Source: Magnetococcales bacterium WMHbin3
GTDB taxonomy: Bacteria; Pseudomonadota; Magnetococcia; Magnetococcales; Magnetaquicoccaceae
Reading direction: 5' to 3'
Assembly: GCA_002753185.1 (NCBI GenBank)
Contig: PDZX01000025.1
Span: 1 to 53,065, forward strand
Length of the DNA stretch: 53,065 nt
Below the pieces are notes generated by a model. That model worked only from the letters and a program-made list of their open reading frames with translations, ran no database searches and was not told the origin of the DNA. The stretch's first letter is position 1; each line of letters opens with the position of its first letter. Of this stretch, positions 52,791 through 53,065 are shown piece after piece. Position numbers and translations under genes: made by a program.

Positions 52791-53065
52791 ACGTTACGCC
52801 GTGCTTATCGTTGATGATAATGATCATAACAGATTCACCCTGCGTACCCTGCTGGAGCGGGTGCCGGAGTGCCGGGTGCTGGAGGCCGCTTCCGGCCAGG
52901 AGGCGCTGGCCATCACCATCGAACAGCCAGTGGATTTGATTCTTCTGGATGTGCAGAGCCTGTCGTCGAATGGCCTGAATGGGCTGCCGGATCGGCACAC
53001 GAACCGCCACCCGCATCCATCAGGCCGTTTTCATCCCACTGAAGGCGGGAATCCCGCCATCAGTG
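52780..53065 (+). CDS. Response regulator, 5' part; degenerates at the window edge
   Basis: A receiver domain begins normally: VLIVDDNDHNRFTLRTLL, then GQEALAITIEQPVDLILLDVQ with the phospho-Asp. After that Asp the expected P-x-M-D/N-G loop is replaced by SLSSNGLNG. In another frame a receiver-like stretch, RIGTRTATRIHQAVFI, follows, so a frame change is likely near 52970. The sequence then enters a perfect palindrome that ends the window. The start overlaps the CheB-CheR stop by 11 bases. It is incomplete; the rest lies outside. Confidence 0.7.
   Translation, partial: MTVERYAVLIVDDNDHNRFTLRTLLERVPECRVLEAASGQEALAITIEQPVDLILLDVQSLSSNGLNGLPDRHTNRHPHPSGRFHPTEGGNPAIS
53037..53065. repeat. 29-bp palindrome at the window end
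   Basis: CACTGA-A-GGCGGG, loop AAT, then CCCGCC-A-TCAGTG: 12 paired bases with one A/A mismatch. It has the form of a REP-type or similar short repeat. It lies inside the response-regulator gene and at the exact end of the sequence, as happens when an assembly breaks at a repeat. Confidence 0.7.

Overview
The window is about 53 kb of GC-rich Gram-negative DNA, tightly packed and rich in translationally coupled genes (ATGA or GTGA overlaps). A ubiquinol-cytochrome c chaperone divergent from a BamE-type lipoprotein, the SHP/DHC/cytochrome b redox genes, pyrophosphate-type phosphofructokinase and the many multidomain kinases and TPR proteins suggest an alphaproteobacterium-like organism, perhaps a relative of the magnetotactic cocci. 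No rRNA or marker gene is present, so this placement is an inference.

Layout. 218-5318 (minus): two hybrid histidine kinases; the first is split by an in-frame TAG. 5571-12316 (plus): a redox and signalling operon with a frameshifted cytochrome b561, a second cytochrome b, SHP, DHC, a PepSY protein, an OmpR-type regulator, a membrane-anchored pteridine-reductase-like SDR, a TPR/glycosyltransferase-like protein and a PhoQ-like kinase. 12331-17375 (minus): two large membrane diguanylate cyclases with intact GGDEF and I-sites. 17590-20394 (minus): an L,D-transpeptidase lipoprotein, a periplasmic helical protein, a Sel1 protein and a DUF4351 protein. 20540-24749: a Cpx-like stress locus, with kinase and regulator divergent from a CpxP/Spy-like protein, then a Met/His-rich secreted protein and a DUF411 protein; copper or envelope stress is likely. 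24743-27806 (minus): hypotheticals, a TrmA/RlmD-type 23S rRNA methyltransferase and a LEA-type lipoprotein.

27985-36000 is the accessory part. It has a TIR-NTPase-TPR (STAND) gene bracketed by a 25-bp near-perfect direct repeat; PPi-phosphofructokinase; a three-gene operon (helical companion, papain-like DUF7689 protein, CHAT protein lacking both catalytic residues) with a 38-bp relic of a second copy of that operon beside it; and a TPR/glycosyltransferase-like gene with an internal out-of-frame deletion. The repeats and relics suggest that these modules are gained and lost by recombination.

36039-42726 is housekeeping: methylthioadenosine salvage (deaminase plus phosphorylase), bamE, cytochrome bc1 chaperone, queD, a DinG-like helicase, tsaB and rimI. 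42765-45350 holds a CBS protein, a guanylate-kinase-like protein, a CYTH protein and ApaH. 45637 to the end is a signalling operon: cNMP-binding protein, periplasmic repeat protein, a 1364-residue hybrid kinase with three receivers, a CheB-CheR fusion and a response regulator that degenerates into a palindrome at the window edge.
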